DNA of 64,000 nucleotides from Anaeramoeba flamelloides (lineage: Eukaryota > Metamonada > Anaeramoebidae): assembly GCA_027625915.1 (NCBI GenBank), contig JANTQA010000047.1:3224001-3288000 (forward strand), given 5' to 3'. Below are positions 43,873 to 55,483 of the stretch, in pieces. The position numbers and the translations under genes are program-made. The notes under the pieces are model-generated. The model was not told the DNA's origin. It worked only from the letters and a program-made list of their open reading frames with translations, and ran no database searches. How positions within the stretch are numbered: position 1 is the stretch's first letter; each line of letters opens with the position of its first letter.

Positions 43873-44918
43873 CCGTTTGGAATAGATTTCCATAAGTTAT
43901 TTACGGTTACAATTTTATCAAAATAATTAGCAAATCTTCGACCACCATTTTTTCTTAACTTATCTTCTAATATTTTAAATGCAGCATTATCAAGGGGTGA
44001 TAAATGACTTGCACCATTTGGTGTGAAATATATCACTTCAATTCCACTATCTTCCAATTTTTTTTTAACATCTATATTATGATGACTTCTTAAGTTATCC
44101 ATTAATAAAATATCACCAGAATTAGCAAATGTTAAGAAATGGTCTACGTATTCTAACATCTTTTGAACATTCATCCCACTAACCTTTTCTCTTTTTTTCG
44201 TCTTTGTGACACTCTTTATCCAAAATAAATCAGGTATTTCACCCTTATATGATACGGTTGCTGTTAATGTATCTTTACTATTTACCAATTTCCCCTTAAC
44301 CCACGGTTTTGGGTTTGATTTTCTGGTATAAGTATATCTCGCCGGGTGATGATTCCATATTCCCTTTTCATCCATTACCCAAACGTTAAAATTTTTATTA
44401 TTAGATTTTAATGCAATTTTTTTATTAATTTCTTTTCTTTTTGTTTCAATTTTAGCTGAAAAGGATGGAATTAATTGATTATTTACCTTTGTTTGAGTTT
44501 TACGAGAAGAATACCCAATTGATTGTAATATTCTTGAAATTGAAGATTTATGATATTTATAATTAAAATTCTTATTGATGAAATTAATAACTTCATGACC
44601 CCCACAAATAATCCCCTTTTGGTTCTGTAAATCAATCCATTCCCCCACTTTTTCAATCTCCCACTTTTTTAATCTTGCTTTTCTACCTCTCGATTTAACC
44701 CTTTTTAATTGTTCTTCAGGGAGCATATTTTTATTTGTCCAATTATAAAGTGTTGAGATTGGAATATTATATTTTCTTGAAGTTGTTCTCAATCCGAATA
44801 TTTTTGTTTCTTCTGATATTAAATATTTTTGTTCAAAATTATAATCAACAATTGAAGATTGATTTATAATTGATTGACTGATTTGTTCCTTTTTTGTAAT
44901 ATTATTTCTTTTTTTCAT
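43827..44918 (-). pseudogene. IS630-Tc1-mariner/pogo-like transposase, 3' end cut by a MITE
   Basis: The frame has a second helix-turn-helix (N-I-P-I-S-T-L-Y-N-W near residue 52), then a DDE/DDD nuclease core: V-M-D-E-K-G (first Asp), L-L-M-D-N-L-R-S-H-H-N (second Asp) and P-N-G-A-S-H-L-S-P-L-D-N (third Asp), the pattern of pogo/Tigger-type transposases. Such enzymes cut and paste DNA at TA sites. Transposase-like coding text with a further DNA-binding motif (S-P-S-W-I-T-R-M) continues upstream of the ATG at 44918, so that ATG is probably internal. The C-terminus is replaced by MITE-encoded residues; about 30 native codons remain beyond the MITE. It is colinear with the ULP1/USP segments upstream and probably belongs to the same element. 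Confidence 0.75.
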
Positions 44919-45889
44919 TCTTGTAATCCATGATGGACTGACAGTAATATTATAATCCCTTTGAATTTTTTGAATCTGTTCTTTTGTTGATAAATAAGAA
45001 TATTTAATAATTTTTTCTTCCTGTTCTTTAGTTAATTTTTTTCTTTTTGTTAAGACTACTAGTTAAATATTTTTTTAGGATTTTTAATCCAATTTCTTAA
45101 AGTTCTTTCTGTTATATTCCATTTTAAACATTCCCTTTTCAAGTCTTTTTTTCGATTTAAAATATTTAATTTTAAAAAATGTCGAATTAGTTTCCTTTTC
45201 CCATTTTTACTCAAAATGGAAAAAATTGAAAGTTTTGTATTTTTATTTTTATTTTTATTTATTTGTAGTTGTTTGGATTGTGTTTTATCCTTTCTAATTA
45301 GTAACTCATTTCTTTTTTTTTTTGTAATTTGATTTGATTTTGAATTTTTTTTATTTGTTGTTTTTCTTTTTGTTTTCTTTCATTAATAATTTTCAATAAT
45401 TTTTGTTTTTGAAGTTCCATTCTTTTTTCAGTTTCATTTTTTTTGTTGTTTTTCGATTTCTTCATAAGTTATAATATTATGAAAATTATTATTTACACTT
45501 AACTCCACTTTTTCTTCTTCTTTAATCAATTTGTTAGTCATTTGAATTTCATTTTGATGTGTTTTATTTTTAGAATTATTTTTATTCAACCTTCTTATTT
45601 TTTTTATTTCTAAGTTTTGGTGTGAATGTTTTCCAATATCTATCTTCAATAAATTCATCATTCGTGATTGTTTCTTGGGGATTATTTTCTCTTTTAAATT
45701 GATAACTTTTTTCTTTTTTCTTTTTAAGGTTGATTCAAATAATTTTCTTTTTAATAAATTGATATCGACTCTCCTTTGTTATCAATTTAATTGGGGTTAT
45801 TTGATCATTAATTTCATTTATTACTGAGTTGACTTGAATATTTTTATCCCTGGATTTATTAAATTTGTTGATTCTTTTTTTTTTTTAGT

Positions 45890-46860
45890 TTATAAACCAA
45901 TAAATAAACTGTATCATTTTGTTGGTTTGTTTGACCAGTTACTTTTAATTCTTCATAACTTGATTTTGTAACATTCTTATCATCTAATTTGAGCCACTCT
46001 TTTTGATTCAGTTTTCATTATTGAATAATAATGACCGGAATTAATATTGGTTCCTCTATGTACAACACCCCCAATAATTTTATAAGTATATTTAAAATTA
46101 TTTTTAATTTTGGAAGTGCAAAATTTATTAATGATAAAACCTTTAGTAATTTGAATTGGTTTCATATTTTTATTAACCAAGTTGGTATTTTTATTAAAAG
46201 TGAATCTTTTCAATTGAATAATTAAATAATCTGACACCTGATGAATTTTTCGAATTTGTTTTGATTTAACATATTTTTTACAATAATGACAATAATATTT
46301 ATTTTCTTCATCTAAATCGTTCTGTGTGTAAAAATTTTCAAAACTTTGATAAATGCTATCTGAATTATTAATAGGTAATGATAATATATTGTTTGCTTCA
46401 AGTTTTGTCGAATTTTTTATGTATTTCATTTGGGCATTTTATTACTTGTTTTGTTTCGAAATGAAATAAATTCAAGGGATTCAATTTAATATTTTTTTTA
46501 ATAAATATCTTTTTATTTTGATAATAATTCATCAAACTTCTTTTTTTTAAATTTAATTCCATATGATTAAAAAGTGATAATAAAAATTCATGTGAATCCT
46601 TTTGGACATTTAATTCGATAGTTTCACCGAATATTTTATAATGGGTTATAAAAGTTAATGGGTTGATAATTTTGGAACCTTTACTTTGTAATTTTTGAAA
46701 GAGATTCAATAAATTGCCAGGTTTGAGATTTTGATTAAGTATCTTGGTAAAATCTTTAATATTAATCAACATCTGAATTATTGAATTGATATAACAAGTT
46801 GAACCCAAATTAACAAGGCCCTTTGGTGATAAATAATCTTTAATTATTATTTCATCATGT
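45890..46860 (-). pseudogene. USP-type deubiquitinase domain in the transposon
   Basis: The Cys box G-L-V-N-L-G-S-T-C-Y-I-N (near 46810-46780), Q-K-D-S-H-E-F-L-L, two C-x2-C zinc motifs (Y-Y-C-H-Y-C-K-K) and the His box H-R-G-T-N-I-N-S-G-H-Y-Y are all present, followed by Y-L-L-V-Y near the C-terminus. This is a near-complete USP catalytic domain spread over two overlapping frames. It would remove ubiquitin from substrates. It is shorter than most cellular USPs. Confidence 0.7.
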
Positions 46861-46949
46861 TTCTTGTTGATAATATTTTTCTTTTCAGTTTTTTTATAAT
46901 TTAATATTAAATCAAATAGATCATCTCTTGTTATAAATAAATTATAATC

Positions 46950-47490
46950 GTTTAATTTATCAAAATATTCAATAATTGATTCCATATTTTTTATTTTAGA
47001 TAAAGTATTAAACAGAATATTAAAATAATTAATTAAAAATAATCCACAATCATAATCATTATTTTGTTGAATAACATCTACTTCAATAATATTTGATATT
47101 ATGTAAAATTTTTGAAAGATTTGTAGTGTTGGGATGAATGATTTTAAATTTTGTATAATTTCAAGTTTAAATGAAGTGTTGTATTCTTTCATTGAATCGC
47201 ATATGTAAATTTGTGCAAACATATCTTTAATATTAAATTTTATTATTAATAAAAACCAATGTTCTTTTGAGTGGACTGGAATAAACCATAATTGTTTAGT
47301 TTCAAGTTTTTTCTTTGAAACCCATCTTTTTAATGTTTTTTTTGGTATTATTTTTATTCATTAACTTCGAGATGAAAAAAGGAATTTAAATAACCAATAT
47401 TCTCTTTTGAAAATTATCTAAATTAGAATATTTAAGTTTAAAATATAAGTTGATAATTGAATCAGATAAATAATCATAATTTTTCAAATT
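46950..47490 (-). pseudogene. ULP1-like (C48) cysteine protease domain in the transposon
   Basis: The N-terminal half (in the 47997-47386 frame) ends with a Y-L-S-D-S-I-I-N-L-Y-F segment like the ULP1 L-N-D-x-x-I-x-x-Y motif. Then come W-F-I-P-V-H...E-H-W (catalytic His region), I-Y-I-C-D-S-M (catalytic Asp) and Q-Q-N-N-D-Y-D-C-G-L-F (oxyanion Gln and nucleophile Cys). The domain is interrupted by frame breaks. ULP1-type proteases process SUMO or SUMO-like proteins and are known passengers of several eukaryotic DNA transposons. Confidence 0.7.
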
Positions 47491-48664
47491 TGAAATATCT
47501 TCTTCTGTAATTGTGATATTTTGAATGGAAAAACTACCAGTTCCAGTTTCAAATAAATTCTCAGTTGATGTTGTAGGTGTAACATCCGATTTGTTTTTAA
47601 ATTGTTGAATAACATTTGCTGAAATTTTATTTTGTTCTTCTTGTGTTTCTGCTTTAAAATTGTGGTTTTTAATTTGATTGGTTTCGTTTATGATTTTCTT
47701 ATAAATTTCAAGGTTGATTGTATTTCTTTTGTTTTCTTCTTCTTTTTCTTTTTCTTTTTCCTTTCCCTTTTCTTTTTCTTTGTTGATAATTGATAAATTA
47801 GCTTCTTCTATTTCCTCTCTTTTTTTTGTTTTGATTTCTTCTTCTTTTTCTTTTCCCATTGTTGAAGTTGTGTTAAGTTCTTCTCCAATTTCTTTTTTGA
47901 TGTTTTTTTGTTTTGTTATTTTCGCAATTGTTGTTGGTAAATCCAATCTTCTTTTTTCTTTTTTGATTTCTTTTTCTTTTTGTTTTTCAATTTCCAATGT
48001 TTGTGTTTTGATTGTTTTGATTTCTTTTGTTATTTTGTTATAAATTTCTTTTTTGATTATATTTCTTTTCCTTTCTCTTTCTTGTTTAAGTTTTGTGAAG
48101 TCTTCTTTTTTGATTTCTTCAACATTTTCTTTTTTAATTCTTTTTTCTTTATGTTCTTCAATGATTGGTATTGTATCGAATACACTTTTTGTTTGTTTTT
48201 TTGATTGTTTTTTTGATTTTTTTTTATGGTAAAAAGTGTTGGTAACTCTAATCTTCTTCTTTTGTTTTTTTGTTTTCTTTTTGATAATTTGAAGAGGTTT
48301 TTTTCATTTTTGATTTTTTTGTTTTTTGTTCAACTTTCTCTTTTTTTTTTCTTTGAATAATATTTTCCTTCTCTTCAATGATGCCACCAAATGTTTGTGA
48401 ATTGTCGGAATGATTTTTTGTTTTGGACTGGTCTGATTTGTCTATCGTCACCCAATTGTTCTTTTTATTCTTTTTCTTGTTTTTTTTTATTCGATAAATG
48501 CCATTCTTTGTTGAGTTGTATTGAACCTTTTTTTGAATCGCAAGTTCAAGAATTGAAAGTTTTTTGTAATGGTTCATTGATTGTTTTGAATCGTTGTATC
48601 TTCTTCGTTTATTCCGGTTTCTTCGAGAACATTTTCTTATTTCTCTTTTTCGGTTGGTATCCAT
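47386..48664 (-). pseudogene. Lys/Glu-rich N-terminal region of the transposon polyprotein
   Basis: Two frames (48664-48248 and 47997-47386) code for highly charged, low-complexity protein with R-N-R-N-K-R-R-R and repeated K-E-K-E-K. The second frame runs into the ULP1 domain. This is probably a disordered, nucleic-acid-binding or nuclear-targeting leader. The function is inferred only from composition. Confidence 0.45.
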
Positions 48665-48888
48665 TTATTGTTTTAATAAATAAAAGGTTTTAAAAGTTTT
48701 AAAATTAGTTAAAAAATGAAAGATTAAAATTAGGATTAAAAATTACAACATCCAAGAAGATGATTGGTTGAGTATTGGTTTTTTTTTTGGCAGTGTGTAT
48801 ATATCTCTTCGTTTAGTCTCTATCTAATAATTTTGAGTTTTATATTTTAAAGGGTGTGTTTTTTATTTTTAAGGGGTTTTTTTTTTCT

Positions 48889-48925
<37 letters not shown>

Positions 48926-49627
48926 TTTATAATAAAAGAGAGTAATTGACATACCTAATGAATCAAAACTTGATTTTTAATTTTTTCAGATATCACATTC
49001 TCGAAGTATCTTAGTATAAAATGTATCATTTACCAATAAAAATAATAGAGAGTTCTTGAAAAATCCTTCAATTCAAATATCAAATAATGTTTCTATTTTT
49101 TATTAAGATAAAAATAAAATCAAAAATAATTAATTAAAATTCTTTAAAATACTAACCAAAAAAAAAAAGAAAAAATCAAATTGTTTTTATTTTACTTTAT
49201 AAAATGGAATAAAGAAGAAAATTATTGATAAAATTAAAAGAACAAAAAAAAATTTTTTTTTGTTCACAATTTTATAAAAAACTACAAACTCTAAACCATT
49301 TTAATAACCAAAATAAAAAAACCAAAGATATTTTTTATTAATACTTTTTATTAAAAAAAAAAAAAAAAAGAAAAAAATTCCCTCAGAATAAGTTGATAAA
49401 TATTCCAAGCAAAGCAATGCACCCAGAAATTTACATTATCACATAGTTTTGTATCATTCATTTCTTTTCCGCCGTTCTACAAAATTTGGGCATGGGTCTT
49501 GTCCTTTTAGCTCGTCAGTCATTGCATTTTTTAAAAAATCTCGGAAAAAAAAAGAAAAAGGAAAGAAATAAAAAATCTAAAAATATATCTTTAGATTTTT
49601 TCTCTTTCGTTTTTCTTTTTATTATTT

Positions 49628-49812
49628 TTATAATAAAGTTTATCACATAAAGTGATAAACTTCTTCTTGGCTCCTCCAATGAAAAGCCCATCACATAAAG
49701 TGACAAACTTTCCACCAGAGGAAGTTTTCATGTGGGATAAATGGGTCGCAGATAGAATAACTCAAAAATTATCTATTTCTGTTTTCACCCCCATAATTAT
49801 CCCACACTTTAC
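49628..49812. repeat. Cluster of short inverted repeats
   Basis: GTTTATCAC/GTGATAAAC forms a perfect 9-bp dyad with a 5-nt loop (about 49638-49660). A near copy with CATCACATAAAGTGACAAAC follows at 49690-49712, and TGTGGGATAA/TTATCCCACA is a 10-bp inverted pair (about 49731-49740 and 49798-49807). They may form RNA hairpins or paired protein-binding sites. Confidence 0.5.
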
Positions 49813-50067
49813 TAAAATCACGTTAAATAAAATGTTTAAATTAATAAACAATTCACACAGTCTAAAAAAAAAAACCGAGATTGGAGTAGGAAAGCGTCAA
49901 CCTATTAAATATTATCAAAAGATAGATAAATAAATTGTTCGTATTTATTTAGTTCATTTTGAAAAAAATGAAAAAAAAAAAAATTCGTCCTATTTATTTA
50001 TTTATTTAATGAGAAAAATAAATTGGGTTAGAAAAAAATTTTAGTTTTGAAAAGAAAAATCAAACCT

Positions 50068-50250
50068 GTTTCACTCTTTAGCTACAAACTCTCAAGTAAT
50101 TTAAGTTCCAAATTAATTCCCAAATTGTGGCACAAATTCCAATTTGGGTTTATTAATCTGTGTAGTAAAAAAATAAATCTCAAAAAATGTGCCATAATTT
50201 GAGATTTTTTTCCTCCTTAAATTTACTTGGAAGTTATTGACTTTCGTAAA
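50068..50250. mobile_element. Decayed palindromic MITE
   Basis: It keeps GTTTCACT, the inverted arms around AATTTGAGATTTTTT and one GGCACAAA motif of the 39176 family, but both ends are eroded. Confidence 0.5.
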
Positions 50251-51324
50251 ACAGGATTAAATAATAAAAAAAACAAAATGATTGGATTACTTACCCTTGG
50301 GAATACCAATCTAAAAATCAGCCAAAGTGTATCAGAACTATCTTAACTTGAGCCTTTGCCACAATATTATTTAAAAAATAATGAATTTAAAATTCAAAAA
50401 AAACCTTTTAAACCATTTCCTTATATTCATAATTAAATTTAAATCGAACCCCCAAATCAGTAAATCAACACGTTAAGTTCCCAACACTAAACCTGTATTC
50501 GTTAGAATTTTTTCAAACTCAAATTAGGTGCACACTCATCACTTAAAAAAATAGTGCAATTTTCTCTTAATTGCTCACTTAAAAAAATTGCACATTTAAA
50601 TTTTTTAGAAAAAAACAATAGTACATTCACTGATCATTTTTTTTTTCATACAATTAAACTTGACAAGAAACTACATTTCAGTAGAAACCCTGTTCTAGCC
50701 AAATTACGAACAGTGCAATTTTTCTCCTCATTTTCGGAAAGCTGAATGAAATTTTTGTTCCACCAATTATAAAAATGACAGTAATCACAAATTTGATAAA
50801 ATTGAATTATTTGTTGAAATCAATTTTGTTCGGAAAAATAGAAATTTGTTTCAAATCAAAGAAATTTAACCTTTTGGAGATGAACATTAATTTTAAATAT
50901 TATTAAACTTGAAGAAAATAATAGTTGCCAAAGTATAGAAATTATTGTTATATTTGATTGAATTTTGTATTTTGTATATATTTTTTAAAAAATCTTAATG
51001 ATAATTGATTTTACGTAAATTAATTAAACTCTATCTTTGAATATATTGTTTGATTTGTATTACTTTTTTTAATTTTTTTTTTCTTTATTTTTATTTTTCT
51101 TGATTTTAATGATTCAAATATAAATAAAAGTGATATTTAAATGATAGTCAATTTTTAGTTAGGAGATGTTAATATTATTGGTTAATTGTGATAAGTGTTA
51201 TGTTTTTGAAAGTTTGTTATTTTCATGAAATATATTCAAGTTTCGATTATTTTGGTCAATTTTGTTATTAATTGTTATTTTCATTGAAAAGTTGGAGAAA
51301 TTTTCAAATAGGAAAAGAAAAAAA

Positions 51325-51445
51325 GTATTCAGCACCAAGTGTTCGCGAGAGGTTCCCCATCTCACTAACTAGCTTAGCCCTCAATTTGTTTATCTTCTGG
51401 GTTCGGAATGTGTCCAGGATTATTAAATTGGGTATGGCCGAATAC
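51325..51445 (-). rRNA. 5S ribosomal RNA
   Basis: A 121-nt gene. The ends GTATTCGGC and GCTGAATAC form helix I. Conserved 5S text includes GGCCATACC near the 5' end, TTCCGAACCCAGAAG, GGGCTAAGC and the box A/IE/box C-like stretch GTTAGTGAGATGGGGAACC of the internal Pol III promoter. A T-rich Pol III terminator (seven T after a few bases) follows directly on the minus strand. It stands alone here, not in a tandem array or next to other rRNA genes. Confidence 0.93.
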
Positions 51446-52153
51446 ACTAATAAAAAATCAATAGTTTAATTATTATAAGTTGTAGTAAGGGAATAATAAG
51501 AATCATGTTAAAATTCAATGAACTGTGTTCAATAACAAAACTTGAACAAAAAAAAAATTTTTTTAGTTAAAATATCATCCTATCGAATCGAAATATCATA
51601 AAAAAAATGATATTGATAAGATATACAAATATCTCAACATTTAAATAAAAACATTACAAAAAACAATTGTATAATCTTTCTAGTTTGAAAAAAACACCAA
51701 TTTATTTTCGAGTAAAGATAAAATATTTATTACTCCAAAAAACACTTACTAGTTTAAAATTTCACAACAAATCTAAAATAATAAAAAATAATTATATATA
51801 TATATATATATATATAAATATTTTACCAAAATTTCAATTGATTAAATAATACATTACCAAAAATAATGAAAGTTTTAAGTTATTGAAAAATATTTTTTCA
51901 TATTCTGAGACTATATGAAATATTTATTAATTATAACTTTTTTTTCAAGGATCAGGAAATAAAGTTTGTATATTTTCACATCTTAAGATTTCAAAAATAA
52001 AAACAAATCAAATGAATTAACTTGATTTGGTTATTGGGGAGGAGTTTATCATTATATTGGATATGAATTTGCAAAAATATTACAAAATATCAAGTGTTAA
52101 AACTTAATCACACAAAAATCAATCATAATCCCAAACCAAAAAAATTGTGATAA

Positions 52154-52349
52154 TACACTCAGTGTCACTTTTAAGGAAAAATTTTTCACTGAAAATTAAG
52201 GCACAAAAAATCTCAAATTTCGGCACAACATTTGATATTTTTTTTAGAACTTATTTTACTATAATCTAAATTTTGTAACTTAATTTTATATTTTTATTGT
52301 GCCTTAATTTTCGTTGAATTTTTTGTCCTTAAATGTGGGAATGACTGTA
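52154..52349. mobile_element. Decayed palindromic MITE
   Basis: An eroded copy of the 39176 family with TA-bounded CACTCAGTGTCAC at the left and ATGACTG-TA at the right. It lies only 37 bp left of an intact copy. Confidence 0.65.
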
Positions 52350-52385
52350 TATAAAATTCCTAAAATAGGTAAATTTATTTTAATT

Positions 52386-52586
52386 TACAGTCAGTTTCAC
52401 TTTTAAGGCACAAACTTTCAACGAAATTTAAGGCACAATAAAAATCTCAAATTAAGGCACAAAATTCCGATTCTAGTAAAATAAATTGTAAAAAAAAATA
52501 ATTACAAATTTTGTGCCTTAATTTGAGAGTTTTTTGTGCCTTAAATTTCGTTGAAAGTTTGTGCCTTAAAAGTGAAACTGACTGTA
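52386..52586. mobile_element. Palindromic MITE, copy 4
   Basis: A full-length 201-bp member with TA at both ends, long inverted arms and three AAGGCACAAA-type motifs per arm. It is among the best preserved copies. Confidence 0.88.
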
Positions 52587-52779
52587 TTAAAAAAAATAAT
52601 TTTTTTATTTTTTTAAATATAAAATTACAGACAACTATTATTATTGAATAAATTTATTTTTTATACTTTTTACCTTTTTAAGTTTTTTGGGTTCCTTAGG
52701 TTCCTTAAGTTCCTTCTCTTTTTGTTTTTAGGTACTTGGAGAGGCAAAAGGAATAAAAAATTATTATAAGAATTAGTGG

Positions 52780-53040
52780 ACTTGGTCATGACTAACCTAA
52801 CCAAACTTGTTAATGATCAGATCTAAAATGAATTGAGCTGGTCTTATGCAATTGTAGAGAACCAAATCCAACGAATGTGATCTGAATCCAACCAGAGTGA
52901 ACCGAATTGGACTTTCCGTACAATCTGTCGAGACGGTATCTTGTACTGGGATTTTGCGAAAACAATATTTTGGAAACTTGCAAAAAAAAAGAAAAAAAAA
53001 AAGCAACTCAATTTTGTAAAACCCAATCTTATTCTTAAAA
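52780..53040. other. GC-richer segment of unknown nature
   Basis: This segment is clearly less AT-rich than its surroundings and carries related short motifs (GAACCAAATCC, GAATCCAACCAG, GAACCGAATTGGA). Frames on the minus strand are short and end in a low-complexity Phe run. It may be a fragment of an unknown repeat or a non-coding RNA. No assignment is possible. Confidence 0.3.
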
Positions 53041-53109
53041 CCTTAGCACTTTATAGATTCAAACCATCTAGAAAGTTCTAAAAAACTTAATAAAGTAACC
53101 TATTTCATT

Positions 53110-53415
53110 TGATCTAGAGTTGTTTAAATATTGAGATCTCTTTATTAAAACAAGAAATTATTGAAAATATTGATCATTTTTTATGGGTATATCCTTCCTA
53201 TCAAAAAGATAGATTAATATTTCATAGCAAATTAAAAAAAAAAAAAAATCTTAATGAACTAATACAAAACAAACATCGTTTGAAACTATTTTCATTAAAT
53301 AATAATCGTGAAATCTATGATTTTAAGCTTAAATTTCTAAAAGGGGATTTAAGTAAAAAGGGTATCTAGAGTCTAATTTACACTTCTTCAACAATAAAAA
53401 AAAAAAAAAAAAAAA
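53110..53415 (+). mobile_element. LINE 3' end
   Basis: It encodes E-I-I-E-N-I-D-H-F-L-W-V and, further on, N-N-R-E-I-Y-D-F as in the other LINE ends, then a 3' UTR stem (GTCTAATTTACAC), CAATAA and a run of about 25 A. It is 5'-truncated and broken. Confidence 0.7.
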
Positions 53416-53492
53416 AAAAAATTATTGAATAAATTTAACCCATTCAAAAAATAGACACATTCAAAATGAAAATTAAAAAAATTTAAAACAAT

Positions 53493-53693
53493 TACAGTCA
53501 GTTTCACTTTTAAGGCACAAACTTTCAACGAAATTTAAAGCACAAAAAAAATCTCTAATTAAAGCACAAAATTCAAATTCTAGTAAAAATAAATTCTAAA
53601 AAAAATTATTCCAAATTTTGTGCTTTAATATGAGATTTTATTGTGCCTTAAATTTGGTTGAAAGTTTGTGCCTTAAAAGTGAAACTGAATGTA
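53493..53693. mobile_element. Palindromic MITE, copy 5
   Basis: A TA-bounded 201-bp member of the 39176 family with a few changes in the right end (ACTGAATGTA). The arm structure and AAGGCACAAA-type motifs are kept. Confidence 0.85.
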
Positions 53694-54988
53694 AAAGAGT
53701 TTAAAATAATCTCAATAATCCAATTTCATCAAGTTTAGAAATAATTTTGATTTTTTAAAAAAAAACATAATTTCAAAAATTGTTACGTGCTTGAAATAAT
53801 AAATTGTAATAAAAATTCTTTTATATTAAACAACAAAAAAACTATTCCAAAAAGTTGGACACACCTAAAATCAAAATTAGCAAAAAAAAAAAACATAATT
53901 TATTGTATTTTTCCAAAAATAAGATAAAAACACATTTAAGTTACCTAGTATTGATGTTTTTCGAAGTAATCCTTTTTATCAAAATAAAATCAAAAAAAAA
54001 CCAACGAAAACAATATAAAACTCAAAAATATAAAAAAGTGTCTATAAAATGCGGAAGTCAGTTGATCAAAAAAATTTATTTGTGAATGTGATTGCTATTT
54101 AATCAACAATTATTAAGTAATCAAATGTTAGATATCATCAACTGGTTTTATTTTTTATTTTTTATTTCTATTTAACAAAATCAACACTTAAAATTTCTAT
54201 CAATCATCAAAAAATAAAAAATATCAAATCAAAAAAGGAAATGAAAAAAAAAAACAGAAAAGTTAAAAAATAAAATAGTTTTTAATATCATAATTTAATC
54301 CAAATTGAAATAGGAATTAGAGTCGTATTGTTATTCTTTCAACTGTACAAACTATGTCCAAATTTTTGGAATATAGTTTATTTTCGAATTTCAGTAAACT
54401 GTGATTCAGTTATTCTTTCAACTGTATATACTGTGTCCAAATTTTTGGAATTTAGTTGACATCAAAATTTTATTTTTGAAAAAATAATTTGTATTTCAAA
54501 AAGATTTGCAAATTGGAGTAAAGTGTGATACTCTGATTCTTTAAGATGGATTAACACATATCCTAAAATTGGGAATTGTGCTTAATTATGTAATCTTATT
54601 AAATTATAGGTATTTTTTATTTTTTAAAAAATAGTTACAAAATTTATTATTAAAAAATATTTGAACATTCATTAAAATTACTTTAAAAATCTCAAACAAA
54701 ATATCATTTTAAAAATTGATGACGAAGGAAATCCAAAATTTCAAATAAAAAGCAAAAATTAAAAAAAAAAAAAAATACACCGAAAAATTAACTGGTTTGA
54801 AGTTTTGTTACACTAAAAGTTATATATGTATATATATATATATATACTGAGATATTAAAATTAGAATAATTAAAAAATTATTAATTTTAAATTTCAAAAA
54901 AATAAATAGAAAAAGAAAATAAAGAAATAGCAAAATAAAAAAAAAAATAAAAATAAAAATAAAAAAAAAAATAAATGAAGAATAAAAA
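53694..54988. other. Interval between a MITE and the VPS41 3' end
   Basis: No gene is supported. Two direct repeats around ATTCTTTCAACTGTA...GTCCAAATTTTTGGAAT occur near 54330-54375 and 54410-54455; similar text is at 33770-33800. A TA tract lies at 54825-54847. The VPS41 3' UTR should be within the last few hundred bases. Confidence 0.4.
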
Positions 54989-55434
54989 TTAATAAACTTT
55001 ATATTTTTCCCTTTCTTTTTCTCTTGATGAACAAATTACACATCTTAATTGTGTATTATTTTTTTTAGGAATTCTATTTACAACATTTTTAACAAAGTTT
55101 TGTTTAATTACCTGCTTTCTTTTTTGTCTAGCCTTTTGTTGTTCAAGTTTTTTTTTTTCCAGGATTTCTTTATTTCTCATTTTTTCAAATTTCTTGCTAT
55201 CGTAATCCTTTTTAATAAAATTTAACAAATTTAATTGATTGCCATTATAAATTTTCACTTCACCGGCTCTATTTACTGAAGCGATCAAACCAGATTCTTC
55301 TCTTTTTTTTTCTTCTTCTTCTATTCTATTTTTTTCTTGGATTTCTTCACGTTGTATTTTTTGGAATTCTTTTTCTCTTTCCTTTTCTATTACCTTTTTA
55401 AAATTTTCTTTATTGCCAAAATTTCTAGATAATC

Positions 55435-55483
<49 letters not shown>

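Larger units (their letters stand above)
43585..48664 (-). mobile_element. Decayed DNA transposon with ULP1-like, USP-like and transposase regions
   Basis: On the minus strand, colinear coding segments run: Lys/Glu-rich leader (48664-48248), Lys/Glu-rich segment ending in the first part of a ULP1 domain (47997-47386), the rest of ULP1 followed by the first half of a USP domain (to about 46398), the second half of USP (46429-45890), Lys-rich linker (45661-45434), a first helix-turn-helix (about 45230-45065) and the transposase (about 45050-43585). Several frame breaks separate the segments, so it is not functional as it stands. Terminal inverted repeats were not identified; candidate flanks are near 43300 and 48800. 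The transposase class (IS630-Tc1-mariner/pogo-like) marks it as a plain DNA transposon. Confidence 0.6.
48800..51324. other. Gene-poor interval left of 5S rRNA
   Basis: It holds inverted-repeat text at 49630-49812 and a decayed MITE at 50068-50250. A plus-strand frame at 49652-49933 (93 codons, W-D-K-W-V-A-D-R-I) overlaps the inverted repeats; I cannot support it as a gene. I see nothing else specific. Confidence 0.4.

Noticed and set aside
46700-47490. ULP1-like protease as evidence for a Polinton or other virus-like element
   Set aside because: The neighbouring transposase is of the IS630-Tc1-mariner/pogo type, and no polymerase B, capsid, packaging ATPase or retroviral-type integrase is visible.
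50440-50510. Possible tRNA on the minus strand around the sequence AATCGAACCCCC
   Set aside because: Only a B-box-like match is present; no A box at the right distance and no cloverleaf can be drawn.
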